From: an uncultured Bacilli bacterium
Lineage (GTDB): Bacteria; Bacillota_I; Bacilli_A; RF39; UBA660
Assembly (NCBI GenBank): GCA_934153945.1
Contig: CAKPFM010000006.1
Location: forward strand, 1 to 64,000
Length of the DNA: 64,000 nt
Direction of reading: 5' to 3'
Of the stretch, positions 27,109 to 37,325 are shown in pieces. Made by a program: the position numbers and the translations under genes. Under the pieces are notes generated by a model that was given only the letters and a program-made list of their open reading frames with translations, ran no database searches and was not told the DNA's origin. Every line of letters begins with the position of its first letter. The stretch's first letter is position 1.

Positions 27109-28412
27109 TAATCATTTTCTGTAAAAGTATAGTCCTTTATAGATAGTTTTGGTTCATTAGAATTGCTATAGCTATATAAAATATGAGCTCTAATATATTT
27201 TGTTCCTGGTCTAAACTTACTTTGTGAATAATTATTTGTAACCGTTCCTATAAGTGTATTTGAATAAGTTTTATAATTTGTTGAAATAGTTGCCCCTTCT
27301 AAAATGCCATAATTAAATGTACCACCTGAACTTGATTGTGATAAATATGTACCAGCATTTATTGTAGGTCCTGTCCAAGCTGTTTTAAGTGTAATTGTAT
27401 TATTAATTTTATTTACTCCATCATATTTATATAAATCATGATAAACATTTCTTGAGTATGTTTCTTTTGGATATGTATATCCTGTCGAATCAGTATAATT
27501 CCAAAAAATTAAACCTAATATATAAGACGGTGTAGATTCTGTAAGTTGGAAATTAGTTGTATCATTTAAATAAACTACTGTATCTCCAGGATTTAAAGAT
27601 TTAGTTAAGTATGTTGTTGTTCCCACTACATACATTATATTTGGTGCTTCTACAGGATTATAATCTACATCATATTCAATAATTCCTGCAAGATATAGTG
27701 AGGAATCATCACTTGATTTCATTGTAATAGTTTGAGTATAAGATTTATTTGGATCAATTTCTACATAATTTCCAAAATCTAATATTACATAGTTAGGTCC
27801 TTGATAATATAATTCATTATTTTTTTCATCGTATTTAAGAACTTCAGCATTGATATTACCTTTATATTCTAAATAACCATTATCAAATAAATTTCGTAAA
27901 TATTTTTCATTACATGTTGTAGAATTGTAAATATATTTTCTTAAATTGCTATAATATTTTGATTTACCTACACAAGTATTATTTTTATAATCATGCGAAA
28001 TAACATTCAAAGCATTATAATTATTGTATTTAACTTGAGATATGTTTGTAACTTCATAGTTAAAGCTTGTACTAGACATTCCAGTTTTATCAGTAATTTT
28101 AAGTGAATATACGCCAGTAGTTGTAACATTATAAGAGTTACTTGTTGCCCCTGATATTATTTCACCATCTTTATACCATTGATATTTCCATAGTAATGAA
28201 TTGTTTTCCGAAATCAACATTAGTTTTTCATTACCACTAGAATCCTTATCAATTACACTTGATATATTAGTACCTAACAATTTATCATCTTTTAATCTAT
28301 CCAATATATTTTTTTTATTTTCCAAATCACTTAATATACTTAAAACTAATATTAAACATACTAATAATAATGGATATATTATTGCTGATATTGCATAACC
28401 CCTATTATTCAT
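27108..28412 (-). CDS. surface protein with N-terminal TM and Ig-like domain
   Basis: A 434-residue protein starting MNNRGYAISAIIYPLLLVCL: a short basic end, Gly, then a hydrophobic helix. It resembles a pilin or pseudopilin leader but lacks Glu at +5, so prepilin processing is doubtful. An Ig-like segment (about residues 60-115, YQWYKDGEIISGATSNSYNV) is followed by a beta-rich, Thr/Tyr-rich region. I do not recognise a specific family. It is one of five exported or prepilin-like genes placed singly among housekeeping operons. SD AGGAA is modest; TATAAT lies 25 nt upstream of the ATG. Confidence 0.75.
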   Translation of the reverse strand: MNNRGYAISAIIYPLLLVCLILVLSILSDLENKKNILDRLKDDKLLGTNISSVIDKDSSGNEKLMLISENNSLLWKYQWYKDGEIISGATSNSYNVTTTGVYSLKITDKTGMSSTSFNYEVTNISQVKYNNYNALNVISHDYKNNTCVGKSKYYSNLRKYIYNSTTCNEKYLRNLFDNGYLEYKGNINAEVLKYDEKNNELYYQGPNYVILDFGNYVEIDPNKSYTQTITMKSSDDSSLYLAGIIEYDVDYNPVEAPNIMYVVGTTTYLTKSLNPGDTVVYLNDTTNFQLTESTPSYILGLIFWNYTDSTGYTYPKETYSRNVYHDLYKYDGVNKINNTITLKTAWTGPTINAGTYLSQSSSGGTFNYGILEGATISTNYKTYSNTLIGTVTNNYSQSKFRPGTKYIRAHILYSYSNSNEPKLSIKDYTFTEND

Positions 28413-28445
28413 AATATCACATTCCTATTCTATATAAATTATATC

Positions 28446-28472
28446 AAAAAAAGTACTTTTTTCAAGTACTTT
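28446..28472 (-). terminator. terminator after the mutS operon
   Basis: Stem AAGTACTT/AAGTACTT then T7 on the minus strand, at the stop codon at 28471. Confidence 0.85.
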
Positions 28473-28842
28473 ATTCTAATACACCTTTTTTAATATTAAC
28501 AATAATATAAAAGTGTAAATAAATATACATTACTAAAAATAATACCCAACCAATTACTGGTACAATAAGTAAACCAATCCATATATATGGGTTACCATAT
28601 ATATCACTACCATCTACTTTTAATTTAAGAGCTACTTCTACAGTCATTTTAATAACCAATACAACTAACATAATAATTACTGGTAAAAATAAAGCTAAAG
28701 ATCCAAATAACCAATATTTATAATTTGAATACCATTTATCTTTTTGAAATAAATTCAATTGACTAGCAGGTATAATTATATATCCACCAAATGTAAAAAT
28801 CATCATTATAAAATAGATAAACCAATTCTCTTTTTTTAACAT
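28471..28842 (-). CDS. small polytopic membrane protein, unknown
   Basis: A 123-residue protein with three hydrophobic helices (near residues 10-27, 47-70 and 88-115). It starts MLKKENWFIYFIMMIFTFGGY with SD AAAGTAGG. Last gene of mutS-unknown-membrane protein, with 7 nt to the previous gene. No family recognised. Confidence 0.75.
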   Translation of the reverse strand: MLKKENWFIYFIMMIFTFGGYIIIPASQLNLFQKDKWYSNYKYWLFGSLALFLPVIIMLVVLVIKMTVEVALKLKVDGSDIYGNPYIWIGLLIVPVIGWVLFLVMYIYLHFYIIVNIKKGVLE

Positions 28843-28849
28843 ATTTAAC

Positions 28850-29476
28850 CTACTTTCTTTTAATTAATTTTTTATTATTTAAATATTCTTCTATTGTTAT
28901 TTGATCATAAGAATCCGTTATTGCTTTTAAATTATTTAATAGTATCATGAATGGATATACAAATCTACCATATCTACTTCTATCAGTATTAAATTCAATA
29001 TTAAATCTTTGTTGATTTGAATTATTAATAAATTTTAATATATATTTATCCTTATCTTTTAAAATAGTTAAATAATTATATGTAAATTCATTACTTAATT
29101 CATCAATAGGAGCATCACTTTTCCAATTAATGATTCCATTATCAACTAATTCTAAATATCCATATGGATATTTAGAAACTAAAGGTATATCTCTATTTTT
29201 TTCTTCTTCACTCATACATTTTTGAATAACAATTTCTTGATATAAGTTATCTATTAAATTATATAATAAATATACCGTTTTATTTTCTGTTGTTAATGTA
29301 TCTTTTTTTAATTCTAACAATACTTCTTTTTCTATTTTTTTACATTGAACTACTAATTGTAAATCTCTACTTCCTAATTGATAAAACATTATAGTTACTT
29401 CTTCTAATTTTAAGATATATAAATATGGATGACAATCATTAAAATGGTATTTTATTTCTTTTCTTTCAATTATCAT
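28850..29476 (-). CDS. unknown cytosolic protein downstream of mutS
   Basis: A 208-residue protein without membrane segments or signal peptide. It is mixed alpha/beta and charged, with two internal cysteines (LQLVVQCKKIEKEV; IVIQKCMSEEE). The start at 29476 has a weak SD, but a 10-nt gap from mutS suggests read-through coupling. No family recognised. Confidence 0.65.
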   Translation of the reverse strand: MIIERKEIKYHFNDCHPYLYILKLEEVTIMFYQLGSRDLQLVVQCKKIEKEVLLELKKDTLTTENKTVYLLYNLIDNLYQEIVIQKCMSEEEKNRDIPLVSKYPYGYLELVDNGIINWKSDAPIDELSNEFTYNYLTILKDKDKYILKFINNSNQQRFNIEFNTDRSRYGRFVYPFMILLNNLKAITDSYDQITIEEYLNNKKLIKRK

Positions 29477-29486
29477 ATATAATTAT

Positions 29487-32027
29487 TTATTTAATTTTTT
29501 CTTTTAGATTGTATAAAATATTCATAGCATCCATTGGAGTAATATCTAAAACATTTATCTTTTTTATTTCTTCTTCTATAACAGATTCTTTATTTTCCAT
29601 TAATTCATCAAGTGGTAAACATTCTTGAATTTTTGTATCTCTTTTAACTTCTTTATTTTCATAAACTTTTAAAATACTGCTTGCTCTATCTATTAAATTA
29701 CTAGGTAAATCAGCTAATTTAGCAACATGAATACCATAACTTTTATCAATAGAACCATCTTTTACTTTATGTAAAAATGTAATATTTCCATTTTCTTCTA
29801 CAGCACTTACATGTACATTTTTTAAACCACTTAAAGTTTTATCTAAGTCAGTTAATTCATGATAGTGAGTTGAAAATAAAGTTTTACATTTAATATTAGT
29901 ATGAATGTATTCTATTATAGCTTGTGCTAATGACATACCATCGAAAGTAGCTGTACCTCTACCTAGTTCATCAAATAAAATTAAACTGTTAACTGTAGCA
30001 TTATTAATAGCATTAGCTGCTTCTTTCATTTCAACCATAAATGTTGATTCTCCACTAACTAAATCATCACTTGCCCCTATTCTTGTATATATAGCATCAA
30101 ATATTGGAAGTACTGCTTCACTAGCTGGAACAAAACATCCAATTTGAGCCATAATAACACTTATAGCAAGAACTCTCATAAATGTTGATTTACCTGCCAT
30201 ATTAGGTCCTGTTATTAATAATATGTTAGTTTTTTCATCCATTATGATATCATTTGATACAAATTCAGTTTCAATTACTTTTTCTACTACTGGATGTCTA
30301 GAATTAATTAATCTAATTTCTTTTTTATCACTTAGTATAGGTCTTACATAATTATTTTCTTCTGAAACTGTTGCGAATGATTGTAATACATCTATTTCAC
30401 TTATTACTTTTGAAATACTTTGTAATCTAGGTATATATTCTTTAATTTTATCTCTTATTTCAGTAAATATTTCGTATTCTAATTCAATTATTTTTTCTTC
30501 TGCATTTAGTATTAAAGCTTCTTTTTCTTTTAGTATTGGACTTATATATCTTTCACAATTAGCTAAAGTTTGTCTTCTTTCATATCCATATTCATCTTTT
30601 ATTAAATCAATATTTCCTTTGGATACTTCTATATAGTATCCAAATACTCTATTAAATCCAATTTTTAAGTTTTTAATACCAGTTCTTTCTTTTTCTTCTT
30701 CTTCAAATCTAGCTACGAAATCTTTACCACCTTTTCTTAAGTCTTTTAGTTCGTCTAATTCTTTACTATATCCTTCTTTAATGATATATCCTTCTTTTAT
30801 AGATACTGGTGGATTTTCATATATTGAATTTTCTAGTAATTCATACAAATCATTTAGTTCTTCTATATTTTTGTAAAAGTTTATATCTGTTAATATTTGT
30901 TTTATATATGGTAAAACTTTTAAAGAATTTTTAAGTTGTAATAAATCTCTTGCATTCGCACTACCAAAAGCTATTTTTCCACTTAATCTTTCTAAATCAT
31001 AAACTTCATATAAGTAATTACATAGTTCTTCTTTTTTTATAAATTCTTTTAATAATATTTCTATTGTATCATATCTTTTATTGATTTCTTCTTTATTTAT
31101 TAATGGATTTTCTATCATATTTTTTAGAGTTCTTGAACCCATTGCTGTTTTAGTTTTATCTAGTAACCATATTAAAGAAAAGTTTCTTTGTTTTAATCTT
31201 AAAGTTTCTGTTAATTCTAGATTTCTTTTAGTATGAATATCCATTTTTAAATAATCTTTATTGTCTTTTATAACAACTTTTTCAAAATGAGCTAAACTTC
31301 TTTTTTGAGTATTTGTTATATATGTTAGCAAATGTTTAATAGTTTCTATATGTCTTATATCACTTATATCACTATATATATATTCATATTCTTTTTGTGA
31401 TTCAGCTTCATTAGAATAAGTTATTACTATTTTAAATTGATTTTTTAAAATACTTGTTATTGTTGAATCTAGTTTTTCATTTACTATTATTTCTTTTAAA
31501 CCAATACTTACTATTTCACTTATTACTTTAGTAGCATTATGTTCTAGTATAGTTGAATATATTTCTCCAGTTGATATATCAGCATAACTTAATACATATG
31601 AATGATTAAAATCCATTAAACTACCAATATAATTATTTTCATATTCTTTTAAGGATTCATCTTGGATAATAGTACCTTTACTTATTATTTGAATTATATC
31701 TCTTTTAACTATTCCTTTAGCTAAAGCTGGATCTTCTAATTGTTCACATATTCCTATTTTATATCCTAAATCAACTAGTTTTTCTATATATACATTTGCT
31801 GCATGATGTGGTATTCCACACATTGGTATTTTTTCATCTAATCCCGCATTTTTTCCTGTTAGTGTTAACTCCAATTCATGAGATACAAGTATTGCATCTT
31901 CAAAAAACATTTCATAAAAATCTCCTAATCTAAAGAAAATTATAATATCTTCATTTTTTTCTTTAATTTCTAAATATTGTTTCATCATTGGAGTTACTTT
32001 ATTTAAATCTACATCTTTTCTATTCAT
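29487..32027 (-). CDS. mutS: DNA mismatch repair protein MutS
   Basis: An 846-residue MutS. The N-terminal mismatch-recognition motif (FRLGDFYEMFFEDA, Phe-x-Glu) is present. The ATPase has Walker A LITGPNMAGKSTFMR, Walker B LILFDELGRGTATFDG and STHYHEL. I chose the ATG at 32027 (GGTGAG SD) over an in-frame start nine codons upstream. No mutL is adjacent in the window; the two downstream genes are of unknown function. Confidence 0.97.
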   Translation of the reverse strand: MNRKDVDLNKVTPMMKQYLEIKEKNEDIIIFFRLGDFYEMFFEDAILVSHELELTLTGKNAGLDEKIPMCGIPHHAANVYIEKLVDLGYKIGICEQLEDPALAKGIVKRDIIQIISKGTIIQDESLKEYENNYIGSLMDFNHSYVLSYADISTGEIYSTILEHNATKVISEIVSIGLKEIIVNEKLDSTITSILKNQFKIVITYSNEAESQKEYEYIYSDISDIRHIETIKHLLTYITNTQKRSLAHFEKVVIKDNKDYLKMDIHTKRNLELTETLRLKQRNFSLIWLLDKTKTAMGSRTLKNMIENPLINKEEINKRYDTIEILLKEFIKKEELCNYLYEVYDLERLSGKIAFGSANARDLLQLKNSLKVLPYIKQILTDINFYKNIEELNDLYELLENSIYENPPVSIKEGYIIKEGYSKELDELKDLRKGGKDFVARFEEEEKERTGIKNLKIGFNRVFGYYIEVSKGNIDLIKDEYGYERRQTLANCERYISPILKEKEALILNAEEKIIELEYEIFTEIRDKIKEYIPRLQSISKVISEIDVLQSFATVSEENNYVRPILSDKKEIRLINSRHPVVEKVIETEFVSNDIIMDEKTNILLITGPNMAGKSTFMRVLAISVIMAQIGCFVPASEAVLPIFDAIYTRIGASDDLVSGESTFMVEMKEAANAINNATVNSLILFDELGRGTATFDGMSLAQAIIEYIHTNIKCKTLFSTHYHELTDLDKTLSGLKNVHVSAVEENGNITFLHKVKDGSIDKSYGIHVAKLADLPSNLIDRASSILKVYENKEVKRDTKIQECLPLDELMENKESVIEEEIKKINVLDITPMDAMNILYNLKEKIK

Positions 32028-32054
32028 ATAACTCACCAGTAAATATTGTACCAA

Positions 32055-32094
32055 ATAAACAAAAATAAGTCCATTAACTGAACTTATTTTTGTT
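32055..32094 (-). terminator. terminator after prepilin-like gene B
   Basis: A 13-bp stem (AACAAAAATAAGT with its complement), with T-rich flanks on both strands. It lies just beyond the stop at 32102 and is possibly bidirectional. Confidence 0.78.
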
Positions 32095-32101
32095 GTTTTA
32101 A

Positions 32102-35100
32102 TTATCTAATACACATTGTTCCATTTAAAGTTCCTCCATTTGGACATGTATATAAAACACATGTTGTTCCATTTAAGGTTCCTCCATTTGGACATGTATA
32201 TTCCTCTCCAATACATGTTGTTCCACTTAAAGTATAACCACTTTGGCATGAATATGTTATTTCACCTGTACCAGGAGCCCAATCACCACAATTACAATAA
32301 CCTCCATTCTCTGGACCATATCCCTCGGTAAAATCGGGATTTGAGCCATCGTTACATTTACTACCCCATGACACACAATACCATCCATTATCTTTACATA
32401 AACCTTCTGGTTTAGAACAATGACCACTATCTTCATGTGGAGTAGCATCTATTACTGGATGCTGTGCTGGATAACTTGAATCTGTTGCTGCATAGTTAGC
32501 ACTAATAACATATGTATAGTGAGTCCATGAAGTGCTATACCAATTATTGGCATTATCTAATACTTTAACATAAATATCCCATGTTCCACCTGTTAAAGTT
32601 TTGCTGAATGATGTTGATTTTAAATATTGATTTGCTGAGTTTAACGTTCCATTCAAATATATTTTATATTGTATTGCTTGAATTCCACTATTTGAATCTG
32701 TTGCTGTAAATGTTACTGTTCTTTCTCCACTATATGTTCCAGAAGCTAAATTTGGTGATATTGTTGGAGCTGTCTTATCTATTTTAACCGTTTGATTTGA
32801 TGGACATACTGTTGAATTTCCTGCATTATCATATACTGTTCCTGGTGATAAGTTTATCCAACTTCCTTGCCAATTTATATACCAACTTGCATTTCCTTGA
32901 CATCCACTTACTGAATCACTACATGTTCCTACTAATGTTCTACTATCGTTTGTCCATGCATCACTTCCACCACTACTTATACATGATGGTTTTTCTGTAT
33001 CCATATGAATATGTTGATTTTCTGTCCATGTTCCTATATTTCCTGCATAGTCTACTGCTCTAAATCTTACTGTATGTGAATGGTATCCATTTGCTGGTAT
33101 AAAGTTACTTGCTGTTTGTGCATCTGCTATTCCATCATTATTTGTATCTATTTGATAATATGAAACTCCTATATTATCACTTGCTGTTAATGTTATATTA
33201 TAATTATTCTTCCATGTACATGTATTTGCTCCACCATTGTATGTTATTGTTGTTACTCCTGGTGCACTTGTATCCATGTGGATATGTTGAACATCTGTCC
33301 ATCCACTTACTACTCCACTATTACTTACTGCTCTAAATCTATTATTACATGATGAATATCCATCCCATGGAATGAAATTACTGCTTGATGCATAATTTGC
33401 TACTCCATCTCCATCCCAATCTACTTCATAATGATGTATTCCACTTGTAGCTGTTGATGTTAATGTTATATTATAATTATTTTTCCAACTATGACTATTA
33501 CTTCCTCCGTTGTATGTTACTGTTGGTGTTGTTGGTATACTCGTATCTATCTTACTTATTGTAAATGTACTTGTCCCTGATATATTTGTTCCATCACCTG
33601 TTAGGGCATATAATACTCCATTTGCTTTATATATTACATTTAGTGTTGTACTCGTTGTCTTATACCATGTATTAGCTACTAATGTTGTTACATTTGAACT
33701 TGTACATGTTCCTGGATTTGTTCCTGTTCCACATGTCGCTGTTACTATTCCACTAGCTACTGTTGCTCCTACACTTGATTTAAAATAATATACTGGACTT
33801 GTTACATTTGTACTACTATATGTTATTTGAATTGTTCTTGATTGAACATAGTCATATCCACTTGTTGGTGTTTGACTTATTTGTTTAATTGTTGGATTTG
33901 TAAATCCTAGAGTCTTTCCAACTCCTGTTGCTTCTTTTGTTAATCCACTTCCATTTGTACATCTTATTTTGTATTGATAACTTGTTTCTTTTGTTAAGCC
34001 TGTAAATGTATAATTATTTGTTGTTCCATTTGATATCCATGTTGTTCCATTATCTTTACTATATTCATATTTTGTTATTCCTGACTCTGCATCACTACAT
34101 GTTGCTGTAACAGTTATTCTATCAGTTCTACCATTAGTACTTATACTTGCAGTTGGAGCACTTATATCTATCTTATCAACCAAAAATGTACTTGAACTAT
34201 AATTAGTTGTTCCATCACTAGTTAATGCATATAGAGTACCATTCTTATCATAAACAATATTTGGATTTATATCATTTGTTTTGTACCATGTATTAGCTAC
34301 TAATGTTGTTACATTGCTTTCAGTACATTTACCAGGCATTGTTCCAGTTCCACATGATGCTATTACGACATTTTTTAAAGTACTTGCACCTACACTTGAT
34401 TTAAAATAATATTCAAAATCATTTCCAATATCATATTTAATTGTTACCCTTTTACTAATAGCATATTTATAACCATATGCTGGAGTTTGATTAACATTAA
34501 ATCTTGGATTTTCAAGATTAATTGTTTTTACACTTTTAGACACAGTATTACTTTTTAAACCATTTTGGCCTTCTATAACAACTTCTATTTTGTATTCCTT
34601 ATTTTTTTCTAAATTATTATATATTTTAATGTTACTCTTACTACTTGTTTCATTACCATCTATTCTATAATAATAATTTTCTATTTGACTCATTTCATCT
34701 TTTGGATTAACTATTATTTTAATACTATTTGTTGTACTACTTACTGTAATACTTTCAATAATTGGAGCTGTTGTATCATTTTCTTCTATTGTTCCATCTA
34801 ATATTTTTAAACCATTTTTGTCCCTAACACAAGTATATTTTCCATTATCTATAACTAATCTTCTTTCGTTATTACAAATTTTATATATGCCTTTTTTAGG
34901 GATTTCACCTTTAATATTAAGTTTGCTTATTGGTTCATATCTTATATTATCTTCTATCTTAGTATCTTCAATATCATTAGCAAAATCAAAAATATTACAA
35001 AAATCTTCTTTACCACTTTCTTCTACTATTTGATATTGGTCGTAAGATTTATAAACTTCTTCACATGATAATTCAAAACTTTTTCTATCAGCATCTTCTA

Positions 35101-35194
35101 ATATACTATATATTATTGGTGTTGCGATTAATGCAGTAACAGATAAAACTACTATTACTGCTAATAATTCCATTAAAGTAAAACCTCGTCTCAT
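32102..35194 (-). CDS. giant prepilin-like surface protein B
   Basis: A 1030-residue relative of gene A. I set the start at 35194, which gives MRRGFTLMELLAVIVVLSV (prepilin motif) with SD GGAG; the frame is open 24 codons further upstream, but that would bury the motif. The module order matches gene A: an Ig-like start, two units with 'YFKSSVGA', FN3-like units, EF-hand-like DxDGDG and DxNNDG loops, then a Cys-rich C-terminal part. That part has a unique Cys-rich insert (CKDNGWYCVSWGSKC) and three CxxGxTLxGTxC repeats. The centre is identical at DNA level to gene A while both ends differ strongly. Confidence 0.85.
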   Translation of the reverse strand: MRRGFTLMELLAVIVVLSVTALIATPIIYSILEDADRKSFELSCEEVYKSYDQYQIVEESGKEDFCNIFDFANDIEDTKIEDNIRYEPISKLNIKGEIPKKGIYKICNNERRLVIDNGKYTCVRDKNGLKILDGTIEENDTTAPIIESITVSSTTNSIKIIVNPKDEMSQIENYYYRIDGNETSSKSNIKIYNNLEKNKEYKIEVVIEGQNGLKSNTVSKSVKTINLENPRFNVNQTPAYGYKYAISKRVTIKYDIGNDFEYYFKSSVGASTLKNVVIASCGTGTMPGKCTESNVTTLVANTWYKTNDINPNIVYDKNGTLYALTSDGTTNYSSSTFLVDKIDISAPTASISTNGRTDRITVTATCSDAESGITKYEYSKDNGTTWISNGTTNNYTFTGLTKETSYQYKIRCTNGSGLTKEATGVGKTLGFTNPTIKQISQTPTSGYDYVQSRTIQITYSSTNVTSPVYYFKSSVGATVASGIVTATCGTGTNPGTCTSSNVTTLVANTWYKTTSTTLNVIYKANGVLYALTGDGTNISGTSTFTISKIDTSIPTTPTVTYNGGSNSHSWKNNYNITLTSTATSGIHHYEVDWDGDGVANYASSSNFIPWDGYSSCNNRFRAVSNSGVVSGWTDVQHIHMDTSAPGVTTITYNGGANTCTWKNNYNITLTASDNIGVSYYQIDTNNDGIADAQTASNFIPANGYHSHTVRFRAVDYAGNIGTWTENQHIHMDTEKPSCISSGGSDAWTNDSRTLVGTCSDSVSGCQGNASWYINWQGSWINLSPGTVYDNAGNSTVCPSNQTVKIDKTAPTISPNLASGTYSGERTVTFTATDSNSGIQAIQYKIYLNGTLNSANQYLKSTSFSKTLTGGTWDIYVKVLDNANNWYSTSWTHYTYVISANYAATDSSYPAQHPVIDATPHEDSGHCSKPEGLCKDNGWYCVSWGSKCNDGSNPDFTEGYGPENGGYCNCGDWAPGTGEITYSCQSGYTLSGTTCIGEEYTCPNGGTLNGTTCVLYTCPNGGTLNGTMCIR
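32503..33475 (-). repeat. 973-bp block identical to 13265-14237
   Basis: Second copy of the identical block, in the same reading frame and at a corresponding place in gene B. See the copy in gene A. Confidence 0.9.
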
Positions 35195-35225
35195 ACATAT
35201 GCTCCATTCTAAAATTAATTTTATC

Positions 35226-35250
35226 AAAAAAAAGAACCTTTTACAAGATT
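35226..35250 (-). terminator. terminator of topA
   Basis: Stem GAATCTT/AAGGTTC (one mismatch) and T8 on the minus strand, starting at the topA stop. Confidence 0.75.
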
Positions 35251-37271
35251 CATTTTTGATAATCACAATTACTGCATTTTATAACATTTTTCTTTTCGGT
35301 TAACATACTACCACATTCAGGACATTTTTCTCCAATTGGTTTATCCCAATATGCTGTTTTACAAGTAGGATAATTATTACATCCGTAAAATAATTTACCT
35401 CTTTTACTCTTTTTTTCAACTATTTTTCCATCACAATTAGGACAATCACATATTTCTGTTACAACTTTCTTATCTTGTTTAATATACTTACATTCAGGAA
35501 AATTACTACAAGCTGTAAAAAAGCCATATTTCCCTTTTCTAATTACTAATGGATTACCACATTCAGGACACATTTCTCCTGTTTTTTCTGCTTCTTTCTT
35601 TTCCATTTTAGAAAAAGCTTCTTGAATAGATGGTTCAAAATCTTTATAAAAACTATCTAAAACATCATACCAAATTAAGTCACCATCAGCTATTTTATCT
35701 AATTCTGTTTCCATATTAGCAGTGTATTCAACATTGATAATATGGCTAAAGAATTCTTGTAACTTTTTAGTAACTTCTATACCTGTAGTTGTAGGTTTAA
35801 ATTTTTTATCTACTATTTCAACATAATCTCTAGTTTTAATATTATCAATTATTTTAGCATATGTACTAGGTCTACCAATACCTAATTCATCTAGGGCCGC
35901 TACTAATTTAGCTTCAGTATATCTACTAGGTGGTTCAGTAAAGTGTTGTTCACTAACTATATCATTAGAAACAATTACATTACTTTTATATGTATCAAAA
36001 GGTGGAAGTATTGTTTCAGATAATGATTCATAATCACTATAAACTTCTAAATAACCTTTAAATACTAAAGTTTGACCATTAACTTTAAATTTATAATCAT
36101 TATTATTTAAAACTACACTTGTATTAAGTGTTTTAGCATTACTCATTAAAGAAGCTAAAGCTCTATAATAAATTAAACGATATAATTTATATTCATCAGG
36201 AGTTAAAAAAGCTTTCATACTTAATGGGTCTCTTTTAATACTTGTAGGTCTAATAGCTTCATGAGCATCTTGTGAAAATTCACTATTCTTTTCATGAACA
36301 CTACCTTTATATTCTTTACCATATTTAGTTTCAATAAATTGTTCTGTTTCTTTAATAAAATCTTTTGATAAACGAGTTGAATCAGTACGCATATAAGTAA
36401 TTAAACCGACTGTTTCACTTCCTAAATCAATACCTTCATATAATTTTTGAGCAACACTCATTGTTTTTTTAGTACTCATTCCAAGTTTATTACTAGCTAC
36501 CTGTTGTAATGTACTAGTTATAAAAGGAAGTGGAGCTTTTTTAGATTTTTCTTTCTTTTCTGTATCTTCTATTTCAAAAGATTTAGATAAACTTTCTAAT
36601 ATTTTATTAGCTTCTAATTCCGATTTGATTTCAATTTTTTTAGTCTTAAATTTAACTAAATCAGCTTCAAAATCAGGGAAAATTGCTTTAATAGTATAAT
36701 ATTCTTCTGATTCAAAGTTATTTATTTCTTCTTCTCTTTCAACAATTAATTTTAAAGCTACACTTTGTACTCTTCCAGCACTTGTACCATCTGTTTTAGA
36801 TTGAATTAATTTTGATAATCTAAATCCAATAATTCTATCTAATATTCTTCTAGCTTCTTGAGATTCAACTAAATTATCATCTATTTTTCTTGGATGTTTA
36901 AAAGATTCTAGTATAGCATTTTTAGTAATTTCATTAAATACTACACGATCATATTCTGAATCATTTAATCCTAACACATCTTTTAAGTGAAAACTAATAG
37001 CTTCTCCTTCACGGTCTGGATCGGTAGCAAGATAAACAAAGTCAGTTTTTTTAACATCTTTTTTTAATTCTGAAACTATTTTTGATTTTCCTTTTATTGT
37101 TACATAGTCAGGTTTAAAATGATTTTCAATATCTACTCCTAAACCATATTTTCCTTTTGTAGATAAATCTCTAATATGTCCTTTAGAAGATGTAACTAAA
37201 TAATCATCACCTAAATATTTTGAAATTGTTTTTACTTTAGCTGGTGATTCCACTATTACTAATTTTTTCAA
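35250..37271 (-). CDS. topA: DNA topoisomerase I
   Basis: A 673-residue type IA topoisomerase that relaxes negative supercoils. The N-terminal TOPRIM part reads KLVIVESPAKVKTISKYL, with FVYLATDPDREGEAI. The active Tyr is in GLITYMRTDSTRLS. The C-terminus has three four-Cys zinc ribbons (CPECG...CSNFPEC; CPNCDG...CNNYPTC; CPECGS...CSNC). The best start is a TTG at 37271, 7 nt after AGGAG, giving the canonical MKKLVIVESPAK; a GTG three codons upstream overlaps the SD. Confidence 0.96.
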   Translation of the reverse strand: MKKLVIVESPAKVKTISKYLGDDYLVTSSKGHIRDLSTKGKYGLGVDIENHFKPDYVTIKGKSKIVSELKKDVKKTDFVYLATDPDREGEAISFHLKDVLGLNDSEYDRVVFNEITKNAILESFKHPRKIDDNLVESQEARRILDRIIGFRLSKLIQSKTDGTSAGRVQSVALKLIVEREEEINNFESEEYYTIKAIFPDFEADLVKFKTKKIEIKSELEANKILESLSKSFEIEDTEKKEKSKKAPLPFITSTLQQVASNKLGMSTKKTMSVAQKLYEGIDLGSETVGLITYMRTDSTRLSKDFIKETEQFIETKYGKEYKGSVHEKNSEFSQDAHEAIRPTSIKRDPLSMKAFLTPDEYKLYRLIYYRALASLMSNAKTLNTSVVLNNNDYKFKVNGQTLVFKGYLEVYSDYESLSETILPPFDTYKSNVIVSNDIVSEQHFTEPPSRYTEAKLVAALDELGIGRPSTYAKIIDNIKTRDYVEIVDKKFKPTTTGIEVTKKLQEFFSHIINVEYTANMETELDKIADGDLIWYDVLDSFYKDFEPSIQEAFSKMEKKEAEKTGEMCPECGNPLVIRKGKYGFFTACSNFPECKYIKQDKKVVTEICDCPNCDGKIVEKKSKRGKLFYGCNNYPTCKTAYWDKPIGEKCPECGSMLTEKKNVIKCSNCDYQK

Positions 37272-37325
37272 AAGTATCACTCCTGTTTCTCTATATTTTA
37301 TACACTAATAAAGAGAGATTGTCAA

